A stretch of 64,000 bases of DNA from Qipengyuania sp. HL-TH1 (GTDB lineage Bacteria; Pseudomonadota; Alphaproteobacteria; Sphingomonadales; Sphingomonadaceae). Position numbers and translations under genes: made by a program. Below are positions 48,204-56,096 of the stretch, piece by piece (position 1 is the stretch's first letter; the number at the start of each line of letters is the position of its first letter). The notes under the pieces are model-generated. The model made no database searches. It worked only from the letters and a program-made list of their open reading frames with translations, and was not told where the DNA came from. Location: the NCBI RefSeq assembly GCF_036365825.1, contig NZ_CP142675.1:1550001-1614000 (forward strand), written 5' to 3'.

Positions 48204-48491
48204 TCACAAAATGGTCTCGAACAGGTCGTTCCAGTCGGGATTGTCGCGCCGGATCAGCCTGAGCTTCCATTGCCGCTTCCACCGCTTCATCGCCTTCTCG
48301 CGCGCGATCGCGTCGTGGATATCCTCATACTGCTCGGCATAGACCAGCCGCGTCAGCCCATGCTTGCGGCAGAATTCGGATCCCTGCCCTTCGCGATGGG
48401 CATGCACGCGCGCGGCGATGTCGGCGGTGACCCCGATGTAGAGCGTGCCGTGCGGGCTGTTGGTCATGATATAGACCCAGCCGCCCGGCAT
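48204..48491 (-). CDS. GIY-YIG nuclease-family protein
   Basis: A 95-residue single-domain member of the UvrC/Slx1-like GIY-YIG superfamily. The motif WVYIMTNSPHGTLYIGVTADIAARVHAHREG (about 5-35) and the C-terminal EKAMKRWKRQWKLRLIRRDNPDWNDLF contain the catalytic tyrosine, arginine and glutamate positions of these small proteins. They are common in bacteria; their role is not settled. REP-like palindromes lie on both sides. Confidence 0.9.
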   Translation of the reverse strand: MPGGWVYIMTNSPHGTLYIGVTADIAARVHAHREGQGSEFCRKHGLTRLVYAEQYEDIHDAIAREKAMKRWKRQWKLRLIRRDNPDWNDLFETIL

Positions 48492-48520
48492 CTAGCGAGC
48501 CGCTGGTGGAAAGGTCGGCT

Positions 48521-48624
48521 GGGCCCCTGCCTTCGCAGGGGCGACGACCAAAGTGGGTACGTCAGGTTCCATTGGCCCACAATAACCCCAACCGTCGCCC
48601 CTGCGAAGGCAGGGGCCTAGATAA
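48521..48624. repeat. Inverted pair of REP-like palindromes
   Basis: GGGCCCCTGCCTTCGCAGGGGCGACGA (48521-48547) and CCGTCGCCCCTGCGAAGGCAGGGGCC (48592-48617) face each other with about 45 bases between them. Each contains the perfect stem CCCCTGC-GAAG-GCAGGGG or its complement. Confidence 0.8.
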
Positions 48625-48658
48625 GGTCTCGGGTCGCAGACCGCCGAGCGGCCAAAGC

Positions 48659-48904
48659 CTACTTGATCCGGGCTTCCAGCGCTTCGACGCGGGCTTTGAG
48701 GTCTTCCGCCTCGGCGCGGGCCTTGCTGGCCATGGTCTTCACCGCGTCGAATTCCTCGCGGCTGACGAAATCCATTCCGCCGAAACTTTCCTTGGCGCGT
48801 TCGCGCGCGGCGTCGCGCGCCTCGCGGCCCATGCCGGCCAGCGTACCGGCTGCCGAATTGGCGAGTTTGACGAAATCGGCGATCAGGGGATTCTGGCTTT
48901 GCAT
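48659..48904 (-). CDS. UbiK/BMFP-domain accessory protein
   Basis: An 81-residue protein: MQSQNPLIADFVKLANSAAGTLAGMGREARDAARERAKESFGG, then VSREEFDAVKTMASKARAEAEDLKARVEALEARI, a coiled coil (about 47-80). The V-S-R-E-E-F-D/E segment and coiled coil match the BMFP family; the best known member, UbiK, assists ubiquinone synthesis on membranes. The ATG at 48904 fits family length; the frame is open further upstream through a repeat. Confidence 0.85.
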   Translation of the reverse strand: MQSQNPLIADFVKLANSAAGTLAGMGREARDAARERAKESFGGMDFVSREEFDAVKTMASKARAEAEDLKARVEALEARIK

Positions 48905-48928
48905 AGGGTTCAGATGGGACGGGATGGG

Positions 48929-49031
48929 GTTTTTGTCTAGCCTCAAGCGCCGGCGGCCGCGTCCGCGGCCTTGGCTATCCTCGCTCATGCGACCTGACGG
49001 TCGCGTCACTGCGGGCGCGCGGTCGCGCTTG
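48929..49031 (+). repeat. ATCC-loop hairpin element, copy E (loop GTCC)
   Basis: GTTTTTGTCTAGCCTCAAGCGCCGGC, hairpin GGCCGC-GTCC-GCGGCC (48955-48970), TTGGCTATCCTCGC, then an extra hairpin GCGACC-TGAC-GGTCGC and GCGCGGTCGCGCTTGCC. Nearly identical to copy F at 25985 apart from the loop base and the inserted hairpin. It does not follow a plus-strand stop codon. Confidence 0.75.
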
Positions 49032-49099
49032 CCATCCGCTGGTCACGGACGGGACCAGCGCTACTCCAGCATGGTGGCGTTGGTATCCGAGCCGTAGGC

Positions 49100-49197
49100 G
49101 AGGCAAGGCCGACTGGCCGCCTGCAGGGGCCCGGAGCGAAGCGGAGGAACCGCCCCGAGGACGAACCCGCGGATGCGGGTTCGAAACACCAAAACCC
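49100..49197 (-). repeat. ATCC-loop hairpin element, copy D
   Basis: Directly after the tspO stop on the minus strand: GGGGTTTTGGTGTTT, hairpin CGAACCCGC-ATCC-GCGGGTTCG (49162-49183), TCCTCGGGGCGGTTCC. Together with copy E it fills the 293-bp gap between the UbiK-like gene and tspO, apart from a CGCTGGTC/GACCAGCG hairpin near 49038-49060. No gene seen here. Confidence 0.7.
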
Positions 49198-49746
49198 CTA
49201 AATCCGCACCCGCTCGACCGCGCCCTCGGGATACCCGCCATCGGCATCGGGGTTGAGCTGGAGGAACTGGTAGTTCAGCGCAGCGGCGAAGCAGACCCAG
49301 GCGAGATAGGGCAGCAGCAGCACCGCGGCGAGCCGGCGGACGCGCCAGAACAGCGCGATCACCACCAGCAGCGTCACCACGATCGCGCCGAGCAGCATCA
49401 GCGCGCCCGAGATCTGCTGCGCGCCGAAGAACACGTAGCTCCACGACAGGTTGAGCGCGAAATGCACCGCGAAGACCCACAGCGCGGCGGTGCGTCCGCG
49501 TGCGCCCCAGGCCGAGGCCACGATCGCCACCGACAGGCCGATCATGACATAGAGGATCGTCCAGACGATCCCGAACCATTTGGGCTCGGGATAGATGCCC
49601 GGTTTTTCCAGCTGCTGGAACCACGCGGTGTCGGGCCCGCCGAGCTGGCCGGCGACGAAGCCGAGCAGCACACAGAGCGGGACGGTGAACAGCGCCCAGC
49701 GAATGAAACTTGCGCGCAATTGCCCGCGCGACGCCAACATGTTCAT
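49198..49746 (-). CDS. tspO: TspO/MBR family protein
   Basis: A 182-residue five-span membrane protein that binds tetrapyrroles and cholesterol-like ligands; in alphaproteobacteria it modulates pigment gene expression in response to oxygen. W-F-x-x-L-x-KP (about 42-49, AWFQQLEKPGIYPEP), FGIVWTILYVMIGLS (58-72) and the WSYVFFGAQQI region (about 103-113) are conserved. The start is followed by an extra ~25-residue N-terminal lead. A ten-codon frame (49778-49746 region, minus strand, MKRIVDGKIT) ends on the tspO start as ATGA. Confidence 0.92.
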   Translation of the reverse strand: MNMLASRGQLRASFIRWALFTVPLCVLLGFVAGQLGGPDTAWFQQLEKPGIYPEPKWFGIVWTILYVMIGLSVAIVASAWGARGRTAALWVFAVHFALNLSWSYVFFGAQQISGALMLLGAIVVTLLVVIALFWRVRRLAAVLLLPYLAWVCFAAALNYQFLQLNPDADGGYPEGAVERVRI

Positions 49747-49821
49747 GTAATTTTCCCGTCAACGATTCGTTTCATGCGTCTTTTGCCGAGCGCGGTGCGG
49801 GCTGGCAATGCGGCGGTGGGT

Positions 49822-50841
49822 TCAGGGCTTCACGATACCCTTGGCAAACAGGCTGCGGACCGTGTCCTCGATGGTCTGTTCGGCGGGGATGAAGCTATAG
49901 CCGAGCACCTGTTCGGTATGCTTGCCCGAGACGTCGCGGACATTGCCCAGCTCGCCCTTGATCTGTTTCATTTCGTCCATGAACAGCGCGAGCAGCCGGA
50001 CCAGCCAGTTGGGCATCGGCCGGCTGGGCACCTTGCCGGCATGTTCGGGCACGCGCGCGCGGACCACATCGGCCATTTCGCGCAGCCAGAGGAATTTCTC
50101 CGAGGTCGGGAAACGCTCGCCGCGGACCTTTTCGGCGGGCGCCTCGAGCGCGCGGACATGCGCCTGCGCCACATCGCGGACATCGGTCACGCAGATACCC
50201 ATATTGGGGATCAGCGGGATCGAGCCGTCGATGATCTTCTTCACCAGCTCGACGCTGGTCGACATGTCGTCGTCATAGACCGGGCCGAACACCGCCACCG
50301 GGTTGATCGAGCAGAAGACCATGGTCGGCGCCTTGGTCGCGACCCAGTCGCGCGCGGCGCGTTCGGCCACGGTCTTGCTTTCGATATAGGGCGGAACGCC
50401 CGCAGTGAGATTGGTCCAGTCGAGATGGGTGAAATGGTCCTTTTCCGGCTGGCCATAGGCGATCGCCGCGGCGCTGCTGGTCTGGACGAAGCGCTTGATC
50501 CCCGCCTTGTCGGCAAATTCGAGCGCGCGCAGCGTGCCTTCGCGCGCGGGCACCACCAGCTCGTCCTTGTCGCTGGGTACGGCGAGCGGGAATGGCGAGG
50601 CGACATGCGCCACCGCGTCGCAGCCGGCATTGGCTTCGGCCCAGCCCGCATCGCTCATCAGGTCGGCCTCGAACACCGCCAGCCGTTCGCCCGCATCGCT
50701 CCAGCGCGCGCGCAGCCTGGGTTCGCTCTTGCCCTTGTCGCGGACGGTGGTGTGGACGCTGTGCCCCCTGGCCAGCAGCTGGTCGATCACCTCGCCGCCG
50801 ATGTAGCCCGTGCCCCCGGTTACCAATATTGTCATTGCCAT
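49822..50841 (-). CDS. NAD-dependent epimerase/dehydratase family oxidoreductase (DFR-like SDR)
   Basis: A 339-residue extended SDR. TILVTGGTGYIGGEVIDQLLARGHSVHTTVRD (about 4-35) is the GxxGxxG NAD(P) motif; the catalytic Y-x3-K is PYIESKTVAE (about 155-164). It resembles dihydroflavonol-4-reductase-like reductases that act on aldehydes or ketones; substrate unknown. The frame is open upstream for over 200 codons into the opposite gene, but the Rossmann start and GGGGGG ribosome site give ATG 50841. Divergent from the next gene with 44 bases. Confidence 0.9.
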   Translation of the reverse strand: MAMTILVTGGTGYIGGEVIDQLLARGHSVHTTVRDKGKSEPRLRARWSDAGERLAVFEADLMSDAGWAEANAGCDAVAHVASPFPLAVPSDKDELVVPAREGTLRALEFADKAGIKRFVQTSSAAAIAYGQPEKDHFTHLDWTNLTAGVPPYIESKTVAERAARDWVATKAPTMVFCSINPVAVFGPVYDDDMSTSVELVKKIIDGSIPLIPNMGICVTDVRDVAQAHVRALEAPAEKVRGERFPTSEKFLWLREMADVVRARVPEHAGKVPSRPMPNWLVRLLALFMDEMKQIKGELGNVRDVSGKHTEQVLGYSFIPAEQTIEDTVRSLFAKGIVKP

Positions 50842-50885
50842 CTGTCTGCCCCCCGCATCATTTGGTAAGCGGAGAGTTAGGCAGA

Positions 50886-52028
50886 ATGGTTGCAAGGGGC
50901 AACGCAGTTGCGATGAAACAGGTCGATTACCTCGTGATCGGGGCCGGAATAGCCGGTCTGTCGGCCGCCGCACGGCTGGCGCGGCATGGGGAAACGCTGG
51001 TGTGCGAGGCGGAAGACGCGCCGGGGGTGCATTCCTCGGGCCGCAGCGCTGCCTTTGCGCATTTCGACATGGATGCCTGGCTCGTCCGCGCGCTGACCGC
51101 TGCCAGCATCGCGCTGTTCGAAGCGCCGGGCGCGCAGCCGCACCCCGCGCTGTTCGTGGCGTTGTCGGGGCAAGAGGATGCGCTCGACCGGCTGGAGGCG
51201 AATTACCGCGAATGGGCGCCGCATGTCCGGCGGCTGTCGGTGGCCGCGGCACAGGAGCATGTGCCCGTGCTGCGCGATGGCGACGGCGGGATTGTCGGCG
51301 CGCTGCTCGACCTGCAGGCGCGCAAGCTCGACGCGCATGCGCTGCTGGAGGCGCATCGCAAGGCGCTGGTTGCCGCAGGCGGATCGGTCGCGGCCAAGGC
51401 GCCGGTGACCGCGCTGCGCCATGAGGGCGAACGCTGGATCGTCGATACGCCCGGGGCAAGCTATGCCGCGCGGGTGGTGGTCAATGCCGCGGGGGCGTGG
51501 GCCGATACGGTCGCGCAGATGGGCGGCATCGCCGCGCTCGGCATCACCCCGCTGCGGCGCACGGTCATCACCTTCGATGTGCCGATCAACGTCAAGGGCT
51601 GGCCCTTCACCAAGACCGTCGGCCCGGGCTTCTATATCGAACCCGAAGGCAGCGGCCGCCTGCTCGCCAGCCCGATGGACGAAGGCGAAAGCGCGCCCTG
51701 CGACGCGCAGCCCGAGGAAGAAGACGTCGCGCTGGCCGCCTGGCGGGTGGAGGAAGCCACCACGCTCACCGTCCCGCGGCTGGCGAGCAAATGGGCGGGC
51801 CTGCGCAGCTTCGCCCCCGACCGGTTGCCGGTGGCGGGATTCGACCCGTCCGCGCCGGGCTTCTTCTGGCTGGCGGGACAAGGCGGCTTCGGCCTGCAGA
51901 CCTCGCCCGCGATGGCGCTGGCGGTAGAGGCGCTGGTGACGGGCGGCGCATGGCCCGAGGAACTGCACGCGGTGGGCGTGACGCCCCAAATGCTGGCGGC
52001 GGAGCGGCTCCGCGCGCGCGCTGGCTAA
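50886..52028 (+). CDS. FAD-dependent oxidoreductase, D-amino-acid oxidase (DAO) family
   Basis: A 380-residue flavoprotein. DYLVIGAGIAGLSAAARLARHGETLVCEAE (about 14-43) is the FAD motif; the C-terminal region includes LRSFAPDRLPVAGFDPSAPGFFWLAGQGGFGLQTSPAMALAVEAL, a second flavin-binding block. Members oxidise D-amino acids, glycine or sarcosine. The start is either ATG 50886 (with GGAGA ribosome site) or ATG 50913 (MKQVDYLVIG). No electron-partner gene is near. Confidence 0.88.
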   Translation: MVARGNAVAMKQVDYLVIGAGIAGLSAAARLARHGETLVCEAEDAPGVHSSGRSAAFAHFDMDAWLVRALTAASIALFEAPGAQPHPALFVALSGQEDALDRLEANYREWAPHVRRLSVAAAQEHVPVLRDGDGGIVGALLDLQARKLDAHALLEAHRKALVAAGGSVAAKAPVTALRHEGERWIVDTPGASYAARVVVNAAGAWADTVAQMGGIAALGITPLRRTVITFDVPINVKGWPFTKTVGPGFYIEPEGSGRLLASPMDEGESAPCDAQPEEEDVALAAWRVEEATTLTVPRLASKWAGLRSFAPDRLPVAGFDPSAPGFFWLAGQGGFGLQTSPAMALAVEALVTGGAWPEELHAVGVTPQMLAAERLRARAG

Positions 52029-52060
52029 CGGCCGCTGGCAAGTGCCGGATTACCCGCGCC

Positions 52061-53113
52061 TCACCGGCTGGCGGTAAGATAGTCCATCACGAGATCCCAT
52101 GAGCCGAAGCCGAGGAAAATCCGCCCCGCCATCATCGACATCAGCAGGATCAGCAGCACCACCCACACCAGCATGATCCCGCTGGTCATCCGCCAGCTGG
52201 TCGGCGGCAGGCCCTGGATCAAGAACATCGCGATCCCCGCGACATTGACGCAGACGAGGTTCACGGTGAACAGGAACAGCGCATTCGCCCCGGCTTCGGG
52301 GATGCCCGCCCCGGTATAGATGCCCGCCGCGGTCAGGGGCGGAACCAGCGCGACGGCGATCATCACCCCGACCAGCGCGAGCGAGGCGCCGCGACTGAAC
52401 GCCAGCACGCCCGCGGCGCCGCAGGCCAGCGCCAGCGCGATATCGGCGGGTTGGACCAGCGTGCGGTTCTTCAGTTCGGGGACCAGCGGGTCGATTGCCA
52501 CCGTCATGCCGAGGACGACACCCGCCAGCACCGCGAGGACGCAGCCGATGGCCAGCGTCGCGGCCGCCTGCCGGCCCAGCTTCCAATTGCCGACCGTCGC
52601 CGCCAGCGCCAGCCCCATCGTCGGCCCGAGCAGCGGCGCGATGATCATTGCGCCGATGACCACCGCGGTCTGCCCGCTGCGCATCCCTAGGCCGGCGATG
52701 ATCGCCGACAGCGTCACCGTCAGCAAATAGGCGGGCCCGGGGTGCAGGCTCTCCTCGATGTCGTCGTAGAGTTCGTCGGTGCTGAGCCGGTCGCGGCTGA
52801 AGAAACGCTCGATCCGCGTGGGGGTCGGCAGGTCGGCCGACAGTGGCAATTCGGTGACCGGCGTTTCTTCGACCACCGGAAGGACCGCCTGCAGCTCGGA
52901 CACCAGCGCGGAGAAATTCGGCAGGTCTCCGAAGGCCTCATCGAGATCGGCAAGCAGGCGTTCGGTATAGCGTTGCTGGACGATGCAGGTGTATTTTTCC
53001 TGCGCCCCGGGCACGGTTTCCCGCCAGAACCGCCGCGTGTGACGACCGAGGATGGTCTCCAGATCGCGGACCCGGTCTTCGGGCAGGTAGATCTGGACGA
53101 GCCTGGCCGGCAT
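52061..53113 (-). CDS. DUF389 membrane protein
   Basis: A 350-residue inner-membrane protein: a cytosolic N-terminal domain to about 120, then eight or so membrane segments with the DUF389 signature AIIAGLGMRSGQTAVVIGAMIIAPLLGPTMGLALA (about 155-190). Function unknown. Last gene of a minus-strand stress-like operon with the cupin, DUF1269-like and small membrane protein genes; spacing 29 bases to the preceding gene. Convergent with the FAD oxidoreductase. Confidence 0.85.
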   Translation of the reverse strand: MPARLVQIYLPEDRVRDLETILGRHTRRFWRETVPGAQEKYTCIVQQRYTERLLADLDEAFGDLPNFSALVSELQAVLPVVEETPVTELPLSADLPTPTRIERFFSRDRLSTDELYDDIEESLHPGPAYLLTVTLSAIIAGLGMRSGQTAVVIGAMIIAPLLGPTMGLALAATVGNWKLGRQAAATLAIGCVLAVLAGVVLGMTVAIDPLVPELKNRTLVQPADIALALACGAAGVLAFSRGASLALVGVMIAVALVPPLTAAGIYTGAGIPEAGANALFLFTVNLVCVNVAGIAMFLIQGLPPTSWRMTSGIMLVWVVLLILLMSMMAGRIFLGFGSWDLVMDYLTASR

Positions 53114-53142
53114 TCAGTTTACCCGATCACGCCGCGCGCGGA

Positions 53143-53379
53143 TCAATAGCCACCCGGCGGGTCGCTCGCGGGGAAGCTTTCGTCGAGATCCTCGTCGGTC
53201 TCGGTCCATTCGCGCGCGTCCGGATCGCGCATTGCGCCGGGACCGGCATCGCGCACGTCGGTATGGAAATTATGCGGCTGGTCTTTCGCAAAGGCGGCAT
53301 TGCGGGATGCGTCCTTGCGCTTGAACAGCGAGTATCCGGCAAACCCTGCAAGCCCGAGTGCCACCATCTTCCCGATCAC
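53143..53379 (-). CDS. Small membrane-anchored protein
   Basis: A 78-residue protein with one N-terminal hydrophobic stretch (MVALGLAGFAGYSLFKRK, about 5-22) and a polar tail ending DEDLDESFPASDPPGGY. The tail motif 'ETDEDLDESFPASDPP' is shared by short proteins of sphingomonads and rhizobia; function unknown. Part of the operon between the DUF1269-like and DUF389 genes. Confidence 0.7.
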   Translation of the reverse strand: MIGKMVALGLAGFAGYSLFKRKDASRNAAFAKDQPHNFHTDVRDAGPGAMRDPDAREWTETDEDLDESFPASDPPGGY

Positions 53380-53400
53380 CGAAATTCTCCTGTCATGCGT

Positions 53401-53964
53401 TTAGTTCTGCGGCGCGCCGTGCACATGGACATCGTGACCCGAATGCTTCGTCAGGATGTCGACCGCACGTTGTTCGTCGCCGCTGTCCCAGGTGCGCACC
53501 CAGAGCAGCAGCCCGCCATGTTCAAGCTGGTTCTGCAGGTTTTCGGCGTGCCGGTCACCCACCAATTTCGCCAGACCGGCGCCTAGCGCGCCGCCGGCCC
53601 CGCCCGCAACCGCCGCGCCGACGATCACCGCGAGCAGCGAGCCGCCCGAGGCCACGATGGCGCCGATCGCGGTCGCCGCCGCGATATAGAGCGGCGTGGC
53701 GATCAACGCCCCCTGCGCGTCGCCGATCGATTCCTTCGGAATATAGATCGCGCGCGGCACGGCGGGATCGTCCTCCAGCTCGGCGACCTTGTGATAGCGG
53801 TGGTCAAGCTGCTCCTCGACCGTCTTTTCGGTCGCCAGCAGGCTGATCTCCGCACGGTCGAAACCCGAACTGAGCAGCTCGTCGATCGCTTCCTCGAGTT
53901 CCTTGCTCGCATCGAAATAGGCGACGGCCTCTCGAATGTGAAAGGCATCGGGCGTGCTGGTCAT
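53401..53964 (-). CDS. DUF1269-like (general stress) protein
   Basis: A 187-residue protein: acidic N-terminal domain (residues 1-70, AVAYFDASKELEEAIDELLSSGFDRAEISLLATEKTVEEQ, a ferredoxin-like fold as in stress proteins), then a glycine-rich membrane-like stretch (about 95-140, AATAIGAIVASGGSLLAVIVGAAVAGGAGGALGAGLAKLVG), and a C-terminal domain ending HSGHDVHVHG. The frame is open to 54168, but ATG 53964 gives the family start. Part of the same operon. Confidence 0.75.
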   Translation of the reverse strand: MTSTPDAFHIREAVAYFDASKELEEAIDELLSSGFDRAEISLLATEKTVEEQLDHRYHKVAELEDDPAVPRAIYIPKESIGDAQGALIATPLYIAAATAIGAIVASGGSLLAVIVGAAVAGGAGGALGAGLAKLVGDRHAENLQNQLEHGGLLLWVRTWDSGDEQRAVDILTKHSGHDVHVHGAPQN

Positions 53965-54022
53965 AGGCTGTGCTCCTGCGATCGGACTGTGCGCCTGCGC
54001 TGCTGCGGCGCGGGGCAGCGTA

Positions 54023-54442
54023 TCACTCGGTGGTGCCGCCGTCCCATTCCTCGTCGTGATGGCGCGCCTCGGCATCCGCCTTGGTCGCATGGACCACGCC
54101 GTCCATATGCTCGGGCGGGCCGTAAACGGTATAGAGGCGCAGCGGTTCGCTGCCGGTGTTGCGGACATTGTGCCGCGCGCCGGCCGGCACGATCACCGCG
54201 AAATCATCCTCGACCGGGTTCTCCACCCCGTCGATATCGACCACGCCCCTGCCTTCCTCGAAGCGGAAGAACTGGTCGCGGTCCTCATGGACCTCCTCGC
54301 CGATATCGCAGCCCGGCGGCAGCGTCATCACCACGAGCTGCTGGTGCTTGCCGGTGTAGAGAACCTGGCGGAAGTTGTCGTTTTCGACAGTCTGCTGCTC
54401 GATATTGTCGCAATAACCCTTCACGCAAGTTCCCCTTGTCAT
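54023..54442 (-). CDS. Cupin-domain protein
   Basis: A 139-residue small cupin: FRQVLYTGKHQQLVVMTLPPGCDIGEEVHEDRDQFFRFEEGRGVVDIDG (about 24-72) and the second half FAVIVPAGARHNVRNTGSEPLRLYTVYGPPEH (about 81-112). Metal ligands H52-D54-Q58 (motif 1) and H92 (motif 2) fit a metal-binding cupin, function unknown. First gene of the four-gene operon down to the DUF389 gene; 58 bases separate it from the next. Confidence 0.88.
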   Translation of the reverse strand: MTRGTCVKGYCDNIEQQTVENDNFRQVLYTGKHQQLVVMTLPPGCDIGEEVHEDRDQFFRFEEGRGVVDIDGVENPVEDDFAVIVPAGARHNVRNTGSEPLRLYTVYGPPEHMDGVVHATKADAEARHHDEEWDGGTTE

Positions 54443-54527
54443 CCGCCGCTGAACCGCGCCACGCTAGGCCGGGAACGCCGCCGGCGCAATCGGGTGGAGG
54501 GCATTGCGGCGGGCTGACCGGCCCGTC

Positions 54528-55154
54528 TCAGGGTTGCGAGGCGTGGATCCGATTGGCTTCGTATGCTTCGACCTCGAGCGGCATGTTTTCGTGCCCGTGA
54601 GCCATGAGTTGCTTCATGTATTTTTCCACGAAGGCGCCGAAACTCGCATTGCGCTCGATCTGCTGCACGTGGACCAGTTCGTGGGCGAGCAGCGGCCATG
54701 TCAGGTCGAAACCGTTGCGCACCCAAATGGTATAACCGAACGCCTGCGCGTTATTGGTGATACCCGGTCCGACAAAGCCCAGCTCCTCGCCGATCTTGCG
54801 CATTTGCGGATCTTCGGATGGAAAGGGTATTTCATCGACGTATACCAACCGCACTTTTTCCGGATGCTCGATCCCGATCCGGGTGGCCAACTCGATCTGC
54901 TTCGGCGTCAGCGCGATGCCGCGCGCCTGCCCCTCGATTTCGATGGTTCTCACCCATTCGACATAATTCGCGAGGAAGGTCGCGTATGGGCTGCTGGCTT
55001 CACCCGCGGCCGGGCGATTGGCTTCAACGTCCTGTCCCGCCTCGGCGTTCGCAGGGCCGGCAAGGGCAGCGCAGGCTGCGGCCACTGCGGCCAGCACAGC
55101 CGCTTTCAGCGTCTGCGACCGAAAGGTGGCGGTAATCGAGCGAGAATTCTTCAT
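54528..55154 (-). CDS. Secreted HExxH metallo-protein
   Basis: A 208-residue protein with a signal peptide (about 1-38, cut near ANA-EAG). WPLLAHELVHVQQIERN contains the zinc motif HELVH (158-162), followed 32 residues later by the possible third ligand glutamate in PLEVEAYEANR (about 192-202). The 'LAHELVHVQQ' signature is of the eCIS/DUF4157-like metallo-domains. Peptidase activity is likely but unproven. Not clearly part of an operon; the AraC regulator lies 63 bases upstream. Confidence 0.8.
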   Translation of the reverse strand: MKNSRSITATFRSQTLKAAVLAAVAAACAALAGPANAEAGQDVEANRPAAGEASSPYATFLANYVEWVRTIEIEGQARGIALTPKQIELATRIGIEHPEKVRLVYVDEIPFPSEDPQMRKIGEELGFVGPGITNNAQAFGYTIWVRNGFDLTWPLLAHELVHVQQIERNASFGAFVEKYMKQLMAHGHENMPLEVEAYEANRIHASQP

Positions 55155-55217
55155 GGTATGGTCCCTGACTAGCCTTTCAACGGGGCCTAGCCGGGCGCTC
55201 CAGACCTGTCTTGAACG

Positions 55218-56006
55218 TCATTGCTCACGATAGCGGGCAGGCGAGATTCCGACCATGCTCTGGAACTGGCGCGTGAGATGGCTCTGGTCCGCAAAACCCA
55301 GATCGGATGCGACATCGGCCAGTGGCGCGCCCGCCAGCACCATTTCCTTGGCCGCATGGATGCGCCGCTGCGTGCGGTAGGCAAGCGGGCTGAGACCGTG
55401 CGCGCGCGTGAAACTCCGCGCCAGATGGTACTTGGTCACACCCGCGGCATCGGCCAGTTCATCGAGACCGAAATTCTCGTCATAGCGCGCGTCGATATAC
55501 CCCTTCGCCCGGCGAACTGCCTCGGATAGCCGGTCGTCTCGATCCGGTTCGACAGCCGCGGCGAACGCGATACCGACTATTTCCGCAAGCGCGGTGTCTT
55601 CTTCCAGCCTGTCGCCGGTCCCCGCTTCGAACCAGCGGTGCAGTTCCAGCAGCCGCCGGGCGCAGGCGGGGTCGCAGCGCACCGGTGCCGGGAAGCGCAG
55701 GTCCGAGCGGCCGACATAGGACCGCGCCACCTCGGCACGAATGTAGAATACCCGGTAGCGCAAGGTCGCGTCTCCGAGCGTGGCATTGGCATGCGCCGTG
55801 CCCGCATCGATCGTGATCATGTCGCCTTCACCGACCTCGTATGAGGTGCCATCGATGGTCAGTGTTTCGCCGCCGCTTTCGACCACGCCCACCACATACT
55901 GGTCGTGCATGTGCACCGGAAAGCTGCGGTTGCGATAGGCCACCGACACGAGTTCGATGTCGACGTGCTTGGGGCGCGTAAAGCTGGCGGACGACGGGTG
56001 TTCCAT
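55218..56006 (-). CDS. AraC-family transcriptional regulator
   Basis: A 262-residue regulator: a cupin-like sensor domain at the N-terminus (FPVHMHDQYVVGVVESGGETLTIDGTSYEVGEGDMITIDAGTAHANA) and a C-terminal AraC HTH pair (ARSFTRAHGLSPLAYRTQRRIHAAKEMVLAGAPLADVASDLGFADQSHLTRQFQSMVGISPARYR). Ligand unknown. It lies upstream of the HExxH gene and downstream of gor. Confidence 0.92.
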   Translation of the reverse strand: MEHPSSASFTRPKHVDIELVSVAYRNRSFPVHMHDQYVVGVVESGGETLTIDGTSYEVGEGDMITIDAGTAHANATLGDATLRYRVFYIRAEVARSYVGRSDLRFPAPVRCDPACARRLLELHRWFEAGTGDRLEEDTALAEIVGIAFAAAVEPDRDDRLSEAVRRAKGYIDARYDENFGLDELADAAGVTKYHLARSFTRAHGLSPLAYRTQRRIHAAKEMVLAGAPLADVASDLGFADQSHLTRQFQSMVGISPARYREQ

Positions 56007-56096
56007 CGTACCGGCCTAAGCACCGGGCCGAGCGCTTCGCAATGCGCAGCTGTCGACTCTTCCACGCCGCGCGGGCGCGGGGCCGATGACGGCGCC

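Noticed and set aside
49822..51459. 545-codon frame for the SDR gene
   Set aside because: The extra 206 N-terminal codons are Arg/Ala/Pro-rich antisense of the FAD oxidoreductase; the Rossmann motif sets the start at 50841.
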